Positions 48,269 to 64,000 of a DNA stretch of 64,000 nucleotides are shown piece after piece. The position numbers and the translations under genes are program-made. Source of the stretch: Bacillus paralicheniformis (GTDB taxonomy: Bacteria; Bacillota; Bacilli; Bacillales; Bacillaceae); the NCBI RefSeq assembly GCF_001042485.2, contig NZ_LBMN02000017.1, positions 1-64,000 on the forward strand, given 5' to 3'. A model generated the notes under the pieces. That model did no database searches and was not told where the DNA came from. It saw only the letters and a list, made by a program, of their open reading frames with translations. Within the stretch, counting starts at the first letter, position 1. Each line of letters begins with the position of its first letter.

Positions 48269-49459
48269 TTATTCGATGATTGAAGAAACAACGCCAGAAC
48301 CAACTGTACGTCCGCCTTCACGGATAGAGAAGCGAGTTCCGTCTTCGATCGCGATTGTTGAAATCAATTCAACAGTCATTTCGATGTTGTCTCCAGGCAT
48401 AACCATTTCTACGCCTTCTGGAAGCTGAATGATACCCGTTACGTCAGTTGTACGGAAGTAGAACTGAGGACGGTAGTTAGAGAAGAATGGAGTGTGACGT
48501 CCACCCTCTTCTTTAGAAAGAACGTAAACTTCAGCTTTGAACTTTTTATGTGGAGTGATTGTACCTGGTTTAGCAAGTACTTGACCACGTTGGATATCTT
48601 CACGAGATACACCGCGAAGAAGTGCACCGATGTTGTCTCCAGCTTCTGCATAGTCAAGAAGCTTACGGAACATTTCAACACCTGTAACAGTTGTTTTGCT
48701 GTTTTCTTCTTGAAGACCGATGATTTCAACTTCGTCACCGACTTTAACTTGTCCGCGCTCTACGCGTCCAGTAGCAACTGTTCCACGACCTGTGATTGAG
48801 AATACGTCCTCAACAGGCATCATGAATGGCTTTTCAGTATCGCGCTCTGGAGTTGGGATGTATTCGTCAACTGCATCCATCAGTTCGAAGATTTTAGCTT
48901 CGTATTCAGCGTCACCTTCAAGAGCTTTAAGTGCAGAACCTTTGATAACTGGTACATCGTCACCAGGGAACTCATACTCAGAAAGAAGATCGCGAACTTC
49001 CATTTCAACTAGCTCAAGAAGCTCTTCGTCGTCTACCATGTCGCATTTGTTCAAGAATACTACGATGTAAGGCACACCTACGTTACGAGAAAGAAGGATG
49101 TGCTCACGAGTTTGTGGCATTGGACCGTCAGCAGCAGATACAACAAGGATCGCTCCGTCCATTTGCGCAGCACCAGTGATCATGTTTTTAACATAGTCAG
49201 CGTGTCCTGGGCAGTCAACGTGTGCATAGTGACGAGTTTCTGTTTCGTACTCAACGTGTGCAGTAGAGATTGTGATACCGCGCTCACGCTCTTCTGGAGC
49301 ACCGTCGATTTGGTCGTATGCCATAGCAGTACCTTTACCAGATTTCTTATGAAGCACAGTTGTGATAGCAGCTGTTAATGTAGTTTTACCATGGTCAACG
49401 TGTCCAATTGTACCAATGTTGGCATGTGATTTGGAACGGTCGAATTTTTCTTTAGCCAT
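48269..49459 (-). CDS. tufA: Elongation factor Tu
   Basis: 396 residues: P-loop [17 protein letters not shown] and NKCDMVDD of the GTPase domain, then domains 2 and 3. Delivers aminoacyl-tRNA. The 119-bp gap to fusA has a hairpin (AGAAAGTGAAA/TTTCACTTTCT near 49507-49535) without a clear T-run. Confidence 0.99.
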   Translation of the reverse strand: MAKEKFDRSKSHANIGTIGHVDHGKTTLTAAITTVLHKKSGKGTAMAYDQIDGAPEERERGITISTAHVEYETETRHYAHVDCPGHADYVKNMITGAAQMDGAILVVSAADGPMPQTREHILLSRNVGVPYIVVFLNKCDMVDDEELLELVEMEVRDLLSEYEFPGDDVPVIKGSALKALEGDAEYEAKIFELMDAVDEYIPTPERDTEKPFMMPVEDVFSITGRGTVATGRVERGQVKVGDEVEIIGLQEENSKTTVTGVEMFRKLLDYAEAGDNIGALLRGVSREDIQRGQVLAKPGTITPHKKFKAEVYVLSKEEGGRHTPFFSNYRPQFYFRTTDVTGIIQLPEGVEMVMPGDNIEMTVELISTIAIEDGTRFSIREGGRTVGSGVVSSIIE

Positions 49460-49578
49460 TCTGAAAATCCTCCTTAAAAAGGTTAGTTTTTGTTATATAG
49501 AGTGATAGAAAGTGAAAGCGATGTTTCACTTTCTCATCTTACAATAGTATTTATACTTTAATGAAGAGGCAAAATCAA

Positions 49579-51657
49579 TTATTCACCTTGATTTTTTTTG
49601 ATGATCTCATCAGCAATGCTCTTAGGCACTTCTTCGTAATGGTCAAAGACCATTGTGAACGTACCGCGTCCTTGTGTGTTTGAACGGAGAGCCGTAGCGT
49701 AACCGAACATTTCAGAAAGTGGAACCATCGCGCGAACGACTTGAGCGTTTCCGCGTCCTTCCATACCTTCTACGCGACCGCGGCGTGATGTAATATCACC
49801 CATGATGTCTCCCATGTATTCTTCTGGGATAACGACTTCAACTTTGGAGATCGGCTCAAGAATAACCGGGTTACACTTGCTTGCCGCGTTTTTAAGCGCC
49901 ATGGAAGCAGCGATTTTAAACGCCATTTCGTTAGAGTCGACATCGTGGTAAGAACCGTCAAAAAGTTTCGCTTTGATGTCGATAACAGGGTAACCTGCGA
50001 CTACACCGTTTTGAAGTGCATCTTCAAGTCCTGCTTGAACAGCCGGAATGTATTCACGAGGAACGACACCACCGACGATTGCGTTTTCGAACTCAAAGCC
50101 TTTTCCTTCTTCGTTTGGAGAGAATTCGATCCAAACGTGTCCGAACTGTCCGCGTCCACCAGACTGACGTACGAATTTACCTTCAACTTGCGCGCTCGCA
50201 CGGAATGTTTCACGATACGCAACTTGAGGAGCACCAACGTTGGCTTCAACTTTAAATTCGCGTTTCATACGGTCAACGATGATATCAAGGTGAAGCTCAC
50301 CCATACCGCCGATGATCGTTTGACCTGTTTCAGGGTCAGTATGCGCACGGAATGTTGGATCCTCTTCAGCCAATTTAGCCAGTGCAGTAGACATTTTGTC
50401 TTGGTCAGCCTTAGATTTAGGCTCGATTGCAACGTGGATAACAGGCTCAGGGAATTCCATAGATTCAAGAATTACAAGGTTTTTCTCGTCGCAAAGCGTG
50501 TCCCCTGTAGTCGTGTCTTTCAAACCTACAGCAGCAGCGATATCCCCTGCGTACACAGTAGAGATTTCTTCACGGCTGTTGGCGTGCATTTGCAGGATAC
50601 GTCCGACGCGCTCACGTTTGCCTTTTGTTGAGTTTCTTACGTATGAACCGGAATCAAGTGTTCCTGAGTACACACGGAAGAACGTCAATTTACCAACGTA
50701 AGGGTCAGTCATAACTTTAAATGCAAGTGCTGAGAAAGGTGCGTCGTCAGAAGACTCACGAGTAACCTCTTCCTCAGAATCAGGCAGAGTACCTTTGATT
50801 GCCGGTACGTCAGTTGGAGCTGGCAGGTAGTCAAGAACTGCGTCAAGCACTAATTGAACACCTTTGTTTTTGAAAGCTGATCCACAAAGAACCGGATAGA
50901 ACTCCACGTTACAAGTTCCTTTGCGGATTGCCGCTTTCAGCTCGTCAACTGTGATTTCTTCGCCTTCCAAGTACTTCATCATAAGCTCTTCATCAAGCTC
51001 AGCAACAGCTTCAATCAAGCTGGCGCGAAGCTCTTCAGCTTTGTCTTTGTACTCGGCAGGGATTTCACGCGCATCAGAGCGTGTTCCAAGATCATCTTCA
51101 TAGTAGTACGCAACGTTTTCTACAAGGTCGATGATCCCTTCGAAATTGTCTTCGGCGCCAATCGGTAATTGGATCGCGTGAGCGTTCGCCTCAAGACGGT
51201 CTTTAAGAGTTCCTACAGAGTAAAGGAAGTCCGCACCCGTTTTGTCCATCTTGTTGACAAATACGATACGAGGTACTCCGTAAGTTGTTGCCTGACGCCA
51301 AACTGTTTCAGTTTGCGGCTCAACGCCTGATTGTGCGTCAAGAACGGCAACGGCACCATCAAGTACGCGCAGGGAACGTTCAACCTCAACTGTGAAGTCT
51401 ACGTGTCCTGGTGTGTCGATGATGTTTACGCGGTAACCTTTCCACTGTGCAGTTGTTGCAGCGGATGTGATTGTGATACCGCGTTCTTGTTCCTGCTCCA
51501 TCCAGTCCATTTGGGAAGCCCCTTCATGAGTTTCACCAATTTTATGGATACGGCCTGTGTAGAACAAGATACGTTCAGTTGTTGTCGTTTTACCGGCATC
51601 GATGTGAGCCATGATTCCGATATTACGAGTTTTTTCTAAGGAGAACTCTCTTGCCAT
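49579..51657 (-). CDS. fusA: Elongation factor G
   Basis: 692 residues, five-domain translocase GTPase: [21 protein letters not shown] and NKMDKTGAD. Domain IV and V end [16 protein letters not shown]. Confidence 0.99.
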   Translation of the reverse strand: MAREFSLEKTRNIGIMAHIDAGKTTTTERILFYTGRIHKIGETHEGASQMDWMEQEQERGITITSAATTAQWKGYRVNIIDTPGHVDFTVEVERSLRVLDGAVAVLDAQSGVEPQTETVWRQATTYGVPRIVFVNKMDKTGADFLYSVGTLKDRLEANAHAIQLPIGAEDNFEGIIDLVENVAYYYEDDLGTRSDAREIPAEYKDKAEELRASLIEAVAELDEELMMKYLEGEEITVDELKAAIRKGTCNVEFYPVLCGSAFKNKGVQLVLDAVLDYLPAPTDVPAIKGTLPDSEEEVTRESSDDAPFSALAFKVMTDPYVGKLTFFRVYSGTLDSGSYVRNSTKGKRERVGRILQMHANSREEISTVYAGDIAAAVGLKDTTTGDTLCDEKNLVILESMEFPEPVIHVAIEPKSKADQDKMSTALAKLAEEDPTFRAHTDPETGQTIIGGMGELHLDIIVDRMKREFKVEANVGAPQVAYRETFRASAQVEGKFVRQSGGRGQFGHVWIEFSPNEEGKGFEFENAIVGGVVPREYIPAVQAGLEDALQNGVVAGYPVIDIKAKLFDGSYHDVDSNEMAFKIAASMALKNAASKCNPVILEPISKVEVVIPEEYMGDIMGDITSRRGRVEGMEGRGNAQVVRAMVPLSEMFGYATALRSNTQGRGTFTMVFDHYEEVPKSIADEIIKKNQGE

Positions 51658-51706
51658 TGGGTCTTTTCTCCTTCCTTCTTAGGGAATAATATTTTGTCGT
51701 GTGAGA

Positions 51707-52207
<501 letters not shown>

Positions 52208-52341
52208 TTACAGTAAGCAGAGGGATTCACGGTTCAGCTGCCGGGATCAAACCAGCGCTAGGCGCGAAAAGCCTGATGCCCTTAACAGCATTGCCAGAAC
52301 TCCTTGCTTTTAAAAACCCTTTTATTTGTATTTAAACGGAA

Positions 52342-52812
<471 letters not shown>

Positions 52813-52862
52813 TTAAAAGCAAAAAACAATGCCTTTGCATAAAAGCAAAAACAACGAGTACG

Positions 52863-53111
52863 TTATTGAATAATGGCAACAGCTGCAGCTCCGACTTCAA
52901 TTCCGCAGGCTTTGCCGAGCTTTTTCATGGACTCTGCCATTGAGACGGGAATCCCTTGTTCATTTGCCAGGTTAATAACATCTGACGTCAGAAAAGGATC
53001 AGCGTCTTTTGCTACGACGACTTCCTTAACAGAATTGCGCTTCAGCGCTTTGACTGTCTGCTTCGTACCGATAATAATAGATTGAGCCTGTGATACTTTA
53101 TCATAAGACAT
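52863..53111 (-). CDS. rplGB: L7Ae-type RNA-binding protein (YbxF/RplGB)
   Basis: 82 residues from [15 protein letters not shown], after a GGAGGATA site; an ATG one codon upstream (53114) is possible. L7Ae/L30e fold, a kink-turn-binding protein; [15 protein letters not shown] is conserved. Lies between rpoC and rpsL, first gene of the str cluster from its own promoter. Confidence 0.95.
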   Translation of the reverse strand: MSYDKVSQAQSIIIGTKQTVKALKRNSVKEVVVAKDADPFLTSDVINLANEQGIPVSMAESMKKLGKACGIEVGAAAVAIIQ

Positions 53112-53155
53112 CATATATCCTCCAAAGTAACAGGTTTAAATTGAGCACCTTGGTT

Positions 53156-53215
53156 ATATTATCATCCTGAAAGAAGGATGTCAACACATGATGACAATTT
53201 TTAGTGACATCCTTC
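53156..53215 (-). promoter_or_regulatory. str-operon promoter inside the downstream arm of an rpoC hairpin
   Basis: TTGACA (53179-53184) and TAATAT (53156-53161) with a 17-bp spacer form a strong promoter for rplGB-rpsL-rpsG-fusA-tufA. The -35 box is part of the arm TGACATCCTTCTTT that pairs with AAAGAAGGATGTCA (near 53200-53215), a 14-bp stem between rpoC and rplGB that could reduce read-through from rpoC. Confidence 0.85.
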
Positions 53216-53231
53216 TTTAGGATTTTTTTAT

Positions 53232-56200
53232 TTATTCAGCCGGAACCATTTCATCAGATGATTGGACTTGCAATACCGGCTTCACTTTACGGTAGTTCAG
53301 CATACCCGTTCCAGCAGGAACAAGCTTACCGATGATAACATTCTCTTTCAGGCCGAGAAGCTCATCGCGTTTTCCTTTGATTGCTGCATCTGTCAGGACA
53401 CGTGTTGTTTCCTGGAATGACGCGGCAGACAGGAAGGAATCCGTTTCAAGCGATGCTTTGGTGATACCGAGAAGCACCGGACGGCCTGTTGCAGGGCGTT
53501 TGCCTCCGAGCAGAACTTTTTTGTTCGCTTCGGTAAACTGGTGAATATCGAGCAGCGTGCCTGGCAGCACTTCCGTGTCGCCGGCATCGATGACACGCAC
53601 TTTGCGAAGCATCTGGCGAACCATAACCTCGACGTGCTTATCCCCGATTTCAACCCCTTGCATACGATAAACCTTCTGCACTTCATGAAGGAGGTATTCT
53701 TGCACCGTCGTGATGTCAGTAACTTTCAGAAGCTCTTTCGGATCAACCGAACCTTCTGTCAGCACCTGGCCACGGGAAATTTTCTCTCCTTCAGTGACTT
53801 TCAGGCGCGCGTTGTAAGGCGCCGTATATGAACGGCTTTCGACTTCGCCCTGAACGACGATTTCCTGCTGTTTGTCACGCACTTCATTGATTTCAGCTAC
53901 GACACCGTCAATTTCAGAGATCGTCGCTTGACCTTTAGGGTTTCGCGCTTCAAACAATTCCTGGATACGCGGCAAACCTTGTGTAATATCGTCTCCGGCA
54001 ACCCCGCCCGTATGGAAGGTACGCATTGTTAACTGTGTACCCGGCTCACCAATGGACTGGGCAGCGATGATTCCGACTGCTTCCCCGACTTCGACGTCGG
54101 TTCCTGTTGCCAGGTTGCGGCCGTAGCATCGTTTACATACACCATGTGACGTATTACATGTAAATGCGGAGCGGATCCACACTTCTTCAATGCCTGCTTC
54201 GACAATTTCGAGCGCTTTATCTTCGTCGATCAGCTCGTTTTCATCCACAAGCACTTCACCTGTTTCCGGATGTTTAACAGGTTTTCTCGCGAATCGGCCG
54301 ACAAGACGCTCTTCAAGACGCTCGATCACTTCTGTGCCTTCCGTGATGGCTTTGGCAAGAATACCTCGGTCTGTGCCGCAGTCAGTCTCACGAATGATGA
54401 CGTCTTGGGCTACGTCTACGAGACGGCGTGTCAGGTAACCTGAGTCGGCTGTCTTCAGAGCCGTATCCGCAAGACCTTTACGCGCACCGTGAGTAGAGAT
54501 AAAGTACTCGAGTACCGTTAAACCTTCGCGGAAGCTTGACTTGATCGGAAGTTCGATGATCCGTCCAGCCGGGTTGGCCATCAGACCGCGCATACCCGCA
54601 AGCTGCGTAAAGTTTGATGCGTTACCCCGGGCTCCGGAATCACTCATCATGTAGATCGGGTTGATTTCATCCAGGGATTTCATCAGCTTGCCTTGGATCG
54701 TATCTTTAGCTGCACTCCAGATGGAAATGACCCGTTCATAACGCTCTTCTTCAGTAATCAGACCACGTCTGAACTGCTTCATGACGTTATCAACTTTTCC
54801 TTGCGCTTCTTCAAGGATTTCCTGTTTGTCGTCCAATACGACGATATCGGAAACACCGACCGTAATTCCGGCTTTTGTCGAATATTTAAATCCAAGGTTT
54901 TTCATGCGGTCAAGCATTTTTGATGTTTCTGTAATATGGAATCTTTTGAAGATCTCCGCAATGATTTTACCCAAAATGCCTTTTTTGAACGGCTGGTTGA
55001 TTTCCTGGTTCTTAATGGCTTCTTTAACATCTGCACCGTAATCCAAGAAGAAACGGTCAGGTGTTTTTTCTTCAATGTTGCTCTTCGTCGGTTCGTTCAT
55101 GTATGGGAACGACGGCGGAAGAATCTCGTTGAAGATCAGTTTTCCGACAGTTGTAACGAGCAGCTTGGAACGCTGTTCTTCGGTAAATGTTTCATTTTTC
55201 AGGGAGTTAACCGCAACGGCTACTCTCGTATGCAAATGAACATATCCGTTTTGATACGCAAGAAGCGCTTCATCCGTATCTTTGAAAACCATACCTTCGC
55301 CGACTGCGCCTGGGCGTTCTAGCGTCAGATAGTAGTTTCCAAGCACCATATCCTGAGACGGCGTAACAACCGGTTTTCCGTCTTTAGGGTTCAGGATGTT
55401 TTGTGCGGCAAGCATCAAGATGCGCGCCTCAGCTTGCGCTTCTGCTGATAAAGGAACGTGAACCGCCATTTGGTCACCGTCAAAGTCAGCGTTGTATGCC
55501 GTACATACAAGCGGATGAAGACGGATGGCACGGCCTTCGACAAGCGTTGGTTCAAACGCTTGAATACCTAATCTGTGAAGCGTAGGTGCACGGTTGAGAA
55601 GCACAGGGTGTTCTTTGATAACTGATTCAAGGACATCCCAGACTTCCGGCTGAACGCGCTCAATTTTACGCTTCGCACTCTTAATGTTGTGGGCAAGACC
55701 TTTTTCAACAAGCTCTTTCATGACGAATGGCTTGAACAGTTCCAGCGCCATTTCTTTCGGAAGACCGCATTGATACATTTTCAGGTTCGGACCTACGACG
55801 ATAACCGAACGGCCTGAGTAGTCAACACGTTTACCGAGAAGGTTTTGACGGAAACGGCCTTGTTTACCTTTCAGCATGTGAGAAAGGGATTTTAACGGTC
55901 TGTTTCCCGGACCTGTAACAGGACGGCCTCTGCGTCCGTTATCGATCAGCGCGTCCACGGCTTCTTGAAGCATGCGCTTTTCGTTTTGAACGATAATGCT
56001 TGGCGCTCCAAGATCCAAAAGACGTTTTAAACGATTGTTACGGTTGATGACACGGCGGTACAAATCGTTCAGATCGGAAGTTGCAAAACGTCCACCGTCA
56101 AGCTGTACCATCGGTCTCAGCTCAGGCGGAATGACCGGAAGAACGTCGAGGATCATCCAGGACGGCTTATTTCCGGAGTTGCGGAATGCTTCCAATACTT

Positions 56201-56831
56201 CCAAGCGTTTGATCGCACGTGTGCGGCGCTGTCCTTGTGACGTTTTAAGCTCTTCTTTCAGCATATCCACTTCTTTATCGAGGTCGATATCTTGAAGGAG
56301 CTTATGAATCGCTTCAGCACCCATTGATGCCTGGAATTTATTTCCGTATTTATCAAGGTACGCCCGGTACTCTTTTTCAGAAAGAAGCTGTTTTTTCTCA
56401 AGCGGTGTATTGGCCGGATCTGTTACGACATAAGAAGCAAAGTAAATGACTTCTTCCAATGCGCGCGGAGACATATCCAGCACAAGACCCATACGGCTCG
56501 GGATTCCTTTAAAATACCAGATGTGAGAAACAGGGGCTGCCAGCTCGATATGCCCCATTCTCTCACGACGGACTTTAGCCCGGGTTACTTCAACTCCACA
56601 ACGGTCGCAGACTACGCCTTTATAACGAACCCGCTTGTACTTTCCGCAGTGGCATTCCCAGTCCTTTTGAGGACCGAAAATGCGCTCGCAGAATAGACCA
56701 TCTTTTTCAGGTTTCAAAGTACGATAGTTGATTGTTTCAGGCTTTTTCACTTCTCCGTAAGACCATGAACGGATTTTGTCAGGTGAAGCGAGACCGATGT
56801 TCATATACTCAAAATTGTTCACATCCAGCAA
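53232..56831 (-). CDS. rpoC: RNA polymerase beta' subunit
   Basis: 1199 residues from a TTG start ([20 protein letters not shown]), which follows GGGAGG and gives the B. subtilis length; the longer frame from 56873 overlaps no known start. N-terminal zinc finger ([14 protein letters not shown]), catalytic NADFDGDQM, and second zinc site ([13 protein letters not shown]). Confidence 0.98.
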   Translation of the reverse strand: MLDVNNFEYMNIGLASPDKIRSWSYGEVKKPETINYRTLKPEKDGLFCERIFGPQKDWECHCGKYKRVRYKGVVCDRCGVEVTRAKVRRERMGHIELAAPVSHIWYFKGIPSRMGLVLDMSPRALEEVIYFASYVVTDPANTPLEKKQLLSEKEYRAYLDKYGNKFQASMGAEAIHKLLQDIDLDKEVDMLKEELKTSQGQRRTRAIKRLEVLEAFRNSGNKPSWMILDVLPVIPPELRPMVQLDGGRFATSDLNDLYRRVINRNNRLKRLLDLGAPSIIVQNEKRMLQEAVDALIDNGRRGRPVTGPGNRPLKSLSHMLKGKQGRFRQNLLGKRVDYSGRSVIVVGPNLKMYQCGLPKEMALELFKPFVMKELVEKGLAHNIKSAKRKIERVQPEVWDVLESVIKEHPVLLNRAPTLHRLGIQAFEPTLVEGRAIRLHPLVCTAYNADFDGDQMAVHVPLSAEAQAEARILMLAAQNILNPKDGKPVVTPSQDMVLGNYYLTLERPGAVGEGMVFKDTDEALLAYQNGYVHLHTRVAVAVNSLKNETFTEEQRSKLLVTTVGKLIFNEILPPSFPYMNEPTKSNIEEKTPDRFFLDYGADVKEAIKNQEINQPFKKGILGKIIAEIFKRFHITETSKMLDRMKNLGFKYSTKAGITVGVSDIVVLDDKQEILEEAQGKVDNVMKQFRRGLITEEERYERVISIWSAAKDTIQGKLMKSLDEINPIYMMSDSGARGNASNFTQLAGMRGLMANPAGRIIELPIKSSFREGLTVLEYFISTHGARKGLADTALKTADSGYLTRRLVDVAQDVIIRETDCGTDRGILAKAITEGTEVIERLEERLVGRFARKPVKHPETGEVLVDENELIDEDKALEIVEAGIEEVWIRSAFTCNTSHGVCKRCYGRNLATGTDVEVGEAVGIIAAQSIGEPGTQLTMRTFHTGGVAGDDITQGLPRIQELFEARNPKGQATISEIDGVVAEINEVRDKQQEIVVQGEVESRSYTAPYNARLKVTEGEKISRGQVLTEGSVDPKELLKVTDITTVQEYLLHEVQKVYRMQGVEIGDKHVEVMVRQMLRKVRVIDAGDTEVLPGTLLDIHQFTEANKKVLLGGKRPATGRPVLLGITKASLETDSFLSAASFQETTRVLTDAAIKGKRDELLGLKENVIIGKLVPAGTGMLNYRKVKPVLQVQSSDEMVPAE

Positions 56832-56890
56832 GGGGCCTACCTCCCTTTTTATCTTCGGGTTATACCCTGTCACTTGCGTATAAAATTCGT

Positions 56891-60472
<3,582 letters not shown>

Positions 60473-60560
60473 CTGATTCACCCCTCAAATCATGCGTAAT
60501 ATATGTGTAACAAGCATTTCTTCCGCAAATATGTAAGAAATACTTTTACAAGACAAAAGA

Positions 60561-60586
60561 AAAAAGGGTTTCTAATTTAGAAAACC
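60561..60586 (-). terminator. Hairpin with T-run in the leader of rpoB (attenuator candidate)
   Basis: GGTTTTCTAA/TTAGAAACC stem followed by CTTTTTTC on the minus strand, about 90 bases before rpoB. It would stop or reduce transcription arriving from rplJ-rplL-ybxB. The rest of the ybxB-rpoB gap (60587-60722) shows only AT-rich sequence. Confidence 0.7.
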
Positions 60587-60722
60587 ACATCCAAAAACAA
60601 AATACCGATTTTATTAGTGTTCCCAAAAATGTATATTTTATACAAACCTAGGCGTTTCTTAAAAACAGCAGCAAAATATATACATTGGCATTTTATAATA
60701 TTAACATAGCTGAAAATCCGAG

Positions 60723-61331
60723 TCAAACTTTTTTTGCTTTGATGATATAGTACCCTTTCTTTTTGTGAACGACTTCAACGTCCGCAAAAAGTTCTTTTAA
60801 TTTTTCAATGGCAGAAGGCCCGCCTTGTTTTTTCTGAATGACGACCCACAGCTCTCCTGAAGGCCGCAAATGTTCAGCGCTTTTTTCAAAGATGGCGTGC
60901 ACAGTTTTTTTCCCGGCGCGTATGGGGGGATTAGTAATAATAGAAGCGAATTTTTTTGCAGGTTCGACGTTGGCAAACAGATCACTCTGATAGATCTTCG
61001 TGTTGTCGATCTGATTATTTAACGCGTTTTCCTTCGAAAGTTCGACAGCTCTTTCATTAACATCGATCATGTGAACCATTCGATCTTCGAAATCCGCAGC
61101 AAGCGAAAGACCAATCGGGCCATAGCCGCAGCCTACATCCAAAAAATCACCTTCTGTATCCGGTTCCCGGAAAGCTTCAATCAGCAGCCTTGAGCCAAAG
61201 TCCACTTCTCTTTTTGAAAAAACTCCGCTGTCGCTGATAAAAGTAAACGTCCGGTTTCTCAAGCGAAATGCCCACGTTGATCTGCTGCTTTTTGCTGAAG
61301 GTTTTTCCGAATAATAATGGTCAGTCATCAC
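60723..61331 (-). CDS. ybxB: Class I SAM-dependent methyltransferase (YbxB, RsmC-like)
   Basis: 202 residues with the SAM motif DVGCGYGPIG and the target-base motif ITNPPIRAG (NPPY type), typical of rRNA N2-guanine methyltransferases such as RsmC. Substrate not shown. Position between rplL and rpoB as in B. subtilis. Confidence 0.92.
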   Translation of the reverse strand: MMTDHYYSEKPSAKSSRSTWAFRLRNRTFTFISDSGVFSKREVDFGSRLLIEAFREPDTEGDFLDVGCGYGPIGLSLAADFEDRMVHMIDVNERAVELSKENALNNQIDNTKIYQSDLFANVEPAKKFASIITNPPIRAGKKTVHAIFEKSAEHLRPSGELWVVIQKKQGGPSAIEKLKELFADVEVVHKKKGYYIIKAKKV

Positions 61332-61416
61332 AGAACCTCCTCAGTTGGTGAACTCTCCAGATATCTTGAAACAAGATGGCGTATCTTATGCGGAAGGGAC
61401 TACAATTAATTAGCAA

Positions 61417-61446
61417 AGAAAAAGCCCGCTTTTAAAAGCGAGCTTT
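61417..61446 (-). terminator. Terminator after rplL
   Basis: AAAGCTCGCTTTT/AAAAGCGGGCTTTTT stem-loop with a T-run on the minus strand, 20 bases beyond the rplL stop. Confidence 0.9.
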
Positions 61447-61467
61447 CCCCTAAAGATTAGGTGAAGA

Positions 61468-61839
61468 TTACTTAACTTCTACAGAAGCGCCAACTTCTTC
61501 AAGTTTAGCTTTAAGCTCTTCAGCTTCTTCTTTCGCAATACCTTCTTTAAGAGGTTTTGGAGTGTTGTCAACAAGTTCTTTAGCTTCTTTCAAGCCAAGA
61601 CCAGTGATTTCACGAACAACTTTAATAACTTTGATTTTTTGATCTCCTGCACCAGCAAGAACAAGATCAAATTCAGTTTTTTCTTCAGCAGCACCGCCTG
61701 CAGCAGCTCCGCCAGCTACAGCTACAGGAGCAGCAGCAGTTACGCCAAATTCTTCTTCGATTGCTTTTACTAAGTCGTTCAATTCAAGTACAGTTGCTTC
61801 TTTAACGGAAGCAATGATTTCTTCGATATTTAAAGCCAT
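61468..61839 (-). CDS. rplL: Ribosomal protein L7/L12
   Basis: 123 residues from [17 protein letters not shown] after GGAGG; the frame to 61854 is upstream. Ala/Gly hinge, then the C-terminal factor-binding domain. Confidence 0.98.
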   Translation of the reverse strand: MALNIEEIIASVKEATVLELNDLVKAIEEEFGVTAAAPVAVAGGAAAGGAAEEKTEFDLVLAGAGDQKIKVIKVVREITGLGLKEAKELVDNTPKPLKEGIAKEEAEELKAKLEEVGASVEVK

Positions 61840-61883
61840 TTGTAATTCCTCCATTTTGTTTTATTTTTTAGATACTGATGCTA

Positions 61884-62384
61884 TTAAGCGCCTTGTTCTT
61901 CCTTTTGTTCTGCAACAGCTTTAGTTGCAAGAGCAAGGTTGCGAACTGGAGCTTGAAGTACGCTAAGCAACATAGAAAGCAAGCCTTCGCGAGATGGAAG
62001 TTCAGCAAGAGCTTTCACTTCTTCAACTGTAGATACTTTGCCTTCGATTACGCCCGCTTTGATTTCAAGAGCTTCGTGCTTTTTAGCAAACTCGTTAAGA
62101 ACTTTAGCTGGAGCGACAACATCTTCAGTGCTGAATGCAATCGCATTCGGTCCTGTTAAGAAATCGTTCAAACCATCAAGTTCAGCTTGTTCAACCGCAC
62201 GGCGAGTCATCGTGTTTTTGTACACTTTGAACTCAACGTTAGCTTCGCGAAGCTGTTTACGAAGTTCTGTTACTTCAGCTACGTTAAGGCCGCGATAGTC
62301 AACGATGATCGTTGATTTACTTTCTTTCAGTTTAGAAGTAATTTCTTCAACAACAACTTTTTTTGTTTCAATTGCGCTGCTCAT
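61884..62384 (-). CDS. rplJ: Ribosomal protein L10
   Basis: 166 residues from [15 protein letters not shown] after AGGAGGTGTAACC; the frame to 62408 is leader. Base of the L12 stalk, and autoregulator through the leader. Confidence 0.98.
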   Translation of the reverse strand: MSSAIETKKVVVEEITSKLKESKSTIIVDYRGLNVAEVTELRKQLREANVEFKVYKNTMTRRAVEQAELDGLNDFLTGPNAIAFSTEDVVAPAKVLNEFAKKHEALEIKAGVIEGKVSTVEEVKALAELPSREGLLSMLLSVLQAPVRNLALATKAVAEQKEEQGA

Positions 62385-62461
62385 GGTTACACCTCCTGTA
62401 AGATTCATCTGTGTAACACTTATACCGTTCGGTGATCACGTTCTTTAACGACATGTTCCAT

Positions 62462-62643
62462 ATAAAAAGCCTCCATTCGACATGGAGGCTGTATATACAA
62501 GCATACGTAACGCTAGAGCTGTGATATATATACACCTCGGTAGGAGATTAAGCCTTATCGGCACCTACTGTCTACGGTATAAATGGACATATTTTATTTT
62601 TACAACGTTTTGAATTATATCAGAACGTCTTATCAAAAGTCAA
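62462..62643 (-). promoter_or_regulatory. rplJ promoter and L10 leader with attenuator
   Basis: TTGACT (62638-62643) and TATAAT (62614-62619) with an 18-bp spacer. The leader ends in a terminator hairpin GCCTCCAT/ATGGAGGC plus T-run (62462-62490). Between them are GTAGGTGCCGATAAGGC and CTCCTACCGAGGTG blocks that can pair alternatively (GTAGG with CCTAC), as in the known L10 leader. Confidence 0.85.
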
Positions 62644-62645
62644 TA

Positions 62646-63344
62646 TTATTTTACGTTGAAAGTTGAAGGGTCCACTTTGATTCCAGGTCCCATTGTAGAT
62701 GTAACAGAAACGTTTTTCACGTATACACCTTTAGCAGCAGCAGGTTTCGCTTTCAAAATTGTGTCGTACATTGTCGCGAAGTTTTCTACAAGCTTGCCTT
62801 CTTCGAATGACACTTTTCCGATTGGAACGTGGATGTTTCCTGCTTTATCAACGCGGTATTCAACTTTACCAGCTTTGATTTCGTTGACTGCTTTTTCAAC
62901 TTCGAAAGTAACCGTTCCTGTTTTAGGGTTTGGCATAAGACCTTTTGGTCCAAGCACGCGTCCGATTTTACCGACTTCACCCATCATATCAGGAGTCGCA
63001 ACGATTACATCAAAATCAAACCAGCCTTGCTGAATTTTGTTGATGTAATCAGAATCGCCTACGTAGTCTGCACCAGCAGCTTCCGCTTCTTTCGCTTTTT
63101 CGCCCTTAGCGAAAACAAGAACGCGCTGAGTTTTGCCTGTTCCGTTTGGAAGTACAACTGCACCGCGGATTTGCTGGTCGTTTTTACGAGGGTCAACACC
63201 TAAACGGAATGCCGCTTCAACAGTGGCATCGAATTTAGCTGTGTTTGTTTTTTTCACAAGCTCAATCGCTTCGTTTACGTCGTAAGCTTTTGTACGCTCT
63301 ACAAGCTTGGCAGCTTCGACGTATTTTTTACCTTTTTTAGCCAT
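62646..63344 (-). CDS. rplA: Ribosomal protein L1
   Basis: 232 residues, start [16 protein letters not shown], with the conserved [14 protein letters not shown] loop. L1 stalk protein and likely operon repressor. Confidence 0.98.
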   Translation of the reverse strand: MAKKGKKYVEAAKLVERTKAYDVNEAIELVKKTNTAKFDATVEAAFRLGVDPRKNDQQIRGAVVLPNGTGKTQRVLVFAKGEKAKEAEAAGADYVGDSDYINKIQQGWFDFDVIVATPDMMGEVGKIGRVLGPKGLMPNPKTGTVTFEVEKAVNEIKAGKVEYRVDKAGNIHVPIGKVSFEEGKLVENFATMYDTILKAKPAAAKGVYVKNVSVTSTMGPGIKVDPSTFNVK

Positions 63345-63445
63345 TTTAAAATTTCCTCCTTAGTGGTTTTAGCGGAATAACCTCCCACGAATAAGGGTTG
63401 CGAACTTGTCTGATCCAAACTCGCAACCCAGCAAAGAGACAAAAA

Positions 63446-63871
63446 TTAGTCTTCGATCACAATACCCATACTGCGGGCAGTTCCTTCAACCATACGCATA
63501 GCCGCTTCAACATCTGCCGCATTTAAGTCAGGCATTTTTGTTTCGGCGATTTCACGTACTTTATCGCGTTTAACGGTTGCGACTTTATTACGGTTAGGCT
63601 CACCAGAACCTGACTCAATTCCAGCCGCTTTTTTAAGCAATACAGCAGCAGGCGGAGTTTTTGTGATAAATGTAAATGAACGGTCTTCGTAAACCGAAAT
63701 TTCTACAGGAATGATCAGACCAGCTTGGTCAGATGTACGAGCGTTAAACTCCTTACAGAATCCCATGATGTTAACACCGGCTTGACCCAATGCAGGACCA
63801 ACTGGCGGAGCTGGATTCGCTTTTCCAGCAGGAATTTGCAATTTTACAACTTTAACTACTTTTTTAGCCAC
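63446..63871 (-). CDS. rplK: Ribosomal protein L11
   Basis: 141 residues from a GTG start ([20 protein letters not shown]), eight bases after GGAGG; the frame to 63922 is upstream. Pro-rich N-terminus binds the GTPase-associated rRNA and thiopeptides. The remaining bases to the right edge hold no gene start; nusG would be expected outside. Confidence 0.97.
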
Positions 63872-64000
63872 GAGACACACCTCCTTAAGTCCGTGATGTG
63901 GTAATAGGGTGAACCCTCCCACTCAAGGTCTCATTCTTTATATGAATGATGAAAATATCAAGCTAGCTGCCTTGACCTTTTTGCCAAGACGCACCTTTGT

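Noticed and set aside
49945-50631. 228-codon open frame antisense to fusA
   Set aside because: Opposite-strand frame created by EF-G codon bias; Cys/Phe/Arg-rich nonsense without domain pattern.
63900-64000. Promoter of rplK
   Set aside because: TTGATA and AT-rich sequence are present but no pair with proper spacing could be fixed; the nusG-rplK gap runs off the window.

Overview
This window is a Bacillus chromosome segment close to the replication origin, read against the direction of the ribosomal genes. The gene order (rplK-rplA-rplJ-rplL-ybxB-rpoB-rpoC-rplGB-rpsL-rpsG-fusA-tufA, the S10/spc/alpha clusters, the ECF transporter core, truA, rplM, rpsI, then ybaK-cwlD-salA-gerD-kbaA-pdaB and the 5' end of a 16S rRNA) is that of the Bacillus subtilis group. 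The 16S fragment and the lantibiotic cluster point to the B. licheniformis / B. paralicheniformis branch. The species is an inference.

Layout. 1-245: 5' end of a 16S rRNA on the minus strand, with its leader and tandem promoters to 480. 582-5091: sporulation and cell-wall genes pdaB, kbaA, gerD, salA, cwlD, and ybaK. 5373-24599: a foreign-looking block holding an Agr-type quorum-sensing operon (agrC-B-D-A, minus strand) divergent from a two-component class II lantibiotic cluster on the plus strand. 24600-28633: a scarred integration zone with a DinB-family gene, two extra copies of the rpsI 3' end, phage tail/holin remnants, a lipoprotein gene and a broken tyrosine integrase. 28635-63871: the conserved ribosomal protein, RNA polymerase, translation factor, SecY, Adk and ECF genes, all on the minus strand.

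How the lantibiotic system should work. lanA1 encodes an alpha peptide of the haloduracin-alpha/plantaricin W-alpha type with a CTLTKEC lipid II-binding motif; lanA2 encodes the beta partner. Each precursor gene sits directly before its own synthetase (lanM1, lanM2). LanT, with a C39 peptidase domain, cuts the leaders and exports both peptides. A dedicated secreted subtilisin (lanP) should then remove a six-residue spacer from the beta peptide, as LicP does for lichenicidin. Two separate BcrA-type ABC transporters (one ATPase plus two permeases each, with a small XRE regulator gene between the sets) and a small membrane protein probably give immunity. The divergent agr operon encodes a previously easily missed AgrD of 43 residues. 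A pair of 11-bp direct repeats 21 bp apart sits just upstream of the lanA1 -10 box, where a LytTR regulator such as AgrA would bind. From memory, the core peptides match formicin of B. paralicheniformis, so the peptides themselves may be known; the agr link, the decayed second alpha gene and the nested rpsI insertions are the less described parts.

The most unusual observations are: a remnant second alpha-precursor gene that runs in frame into lanM1; a single-base frameshift that splits agrC inside the ATPase domain; a 67-bp perfect duplication of the rpsI 3' end flanking a decayed integrase-bearing element of about 3 kb; and a third, diverged rpsI 3' end immediately beside the lantibiotic cluster.
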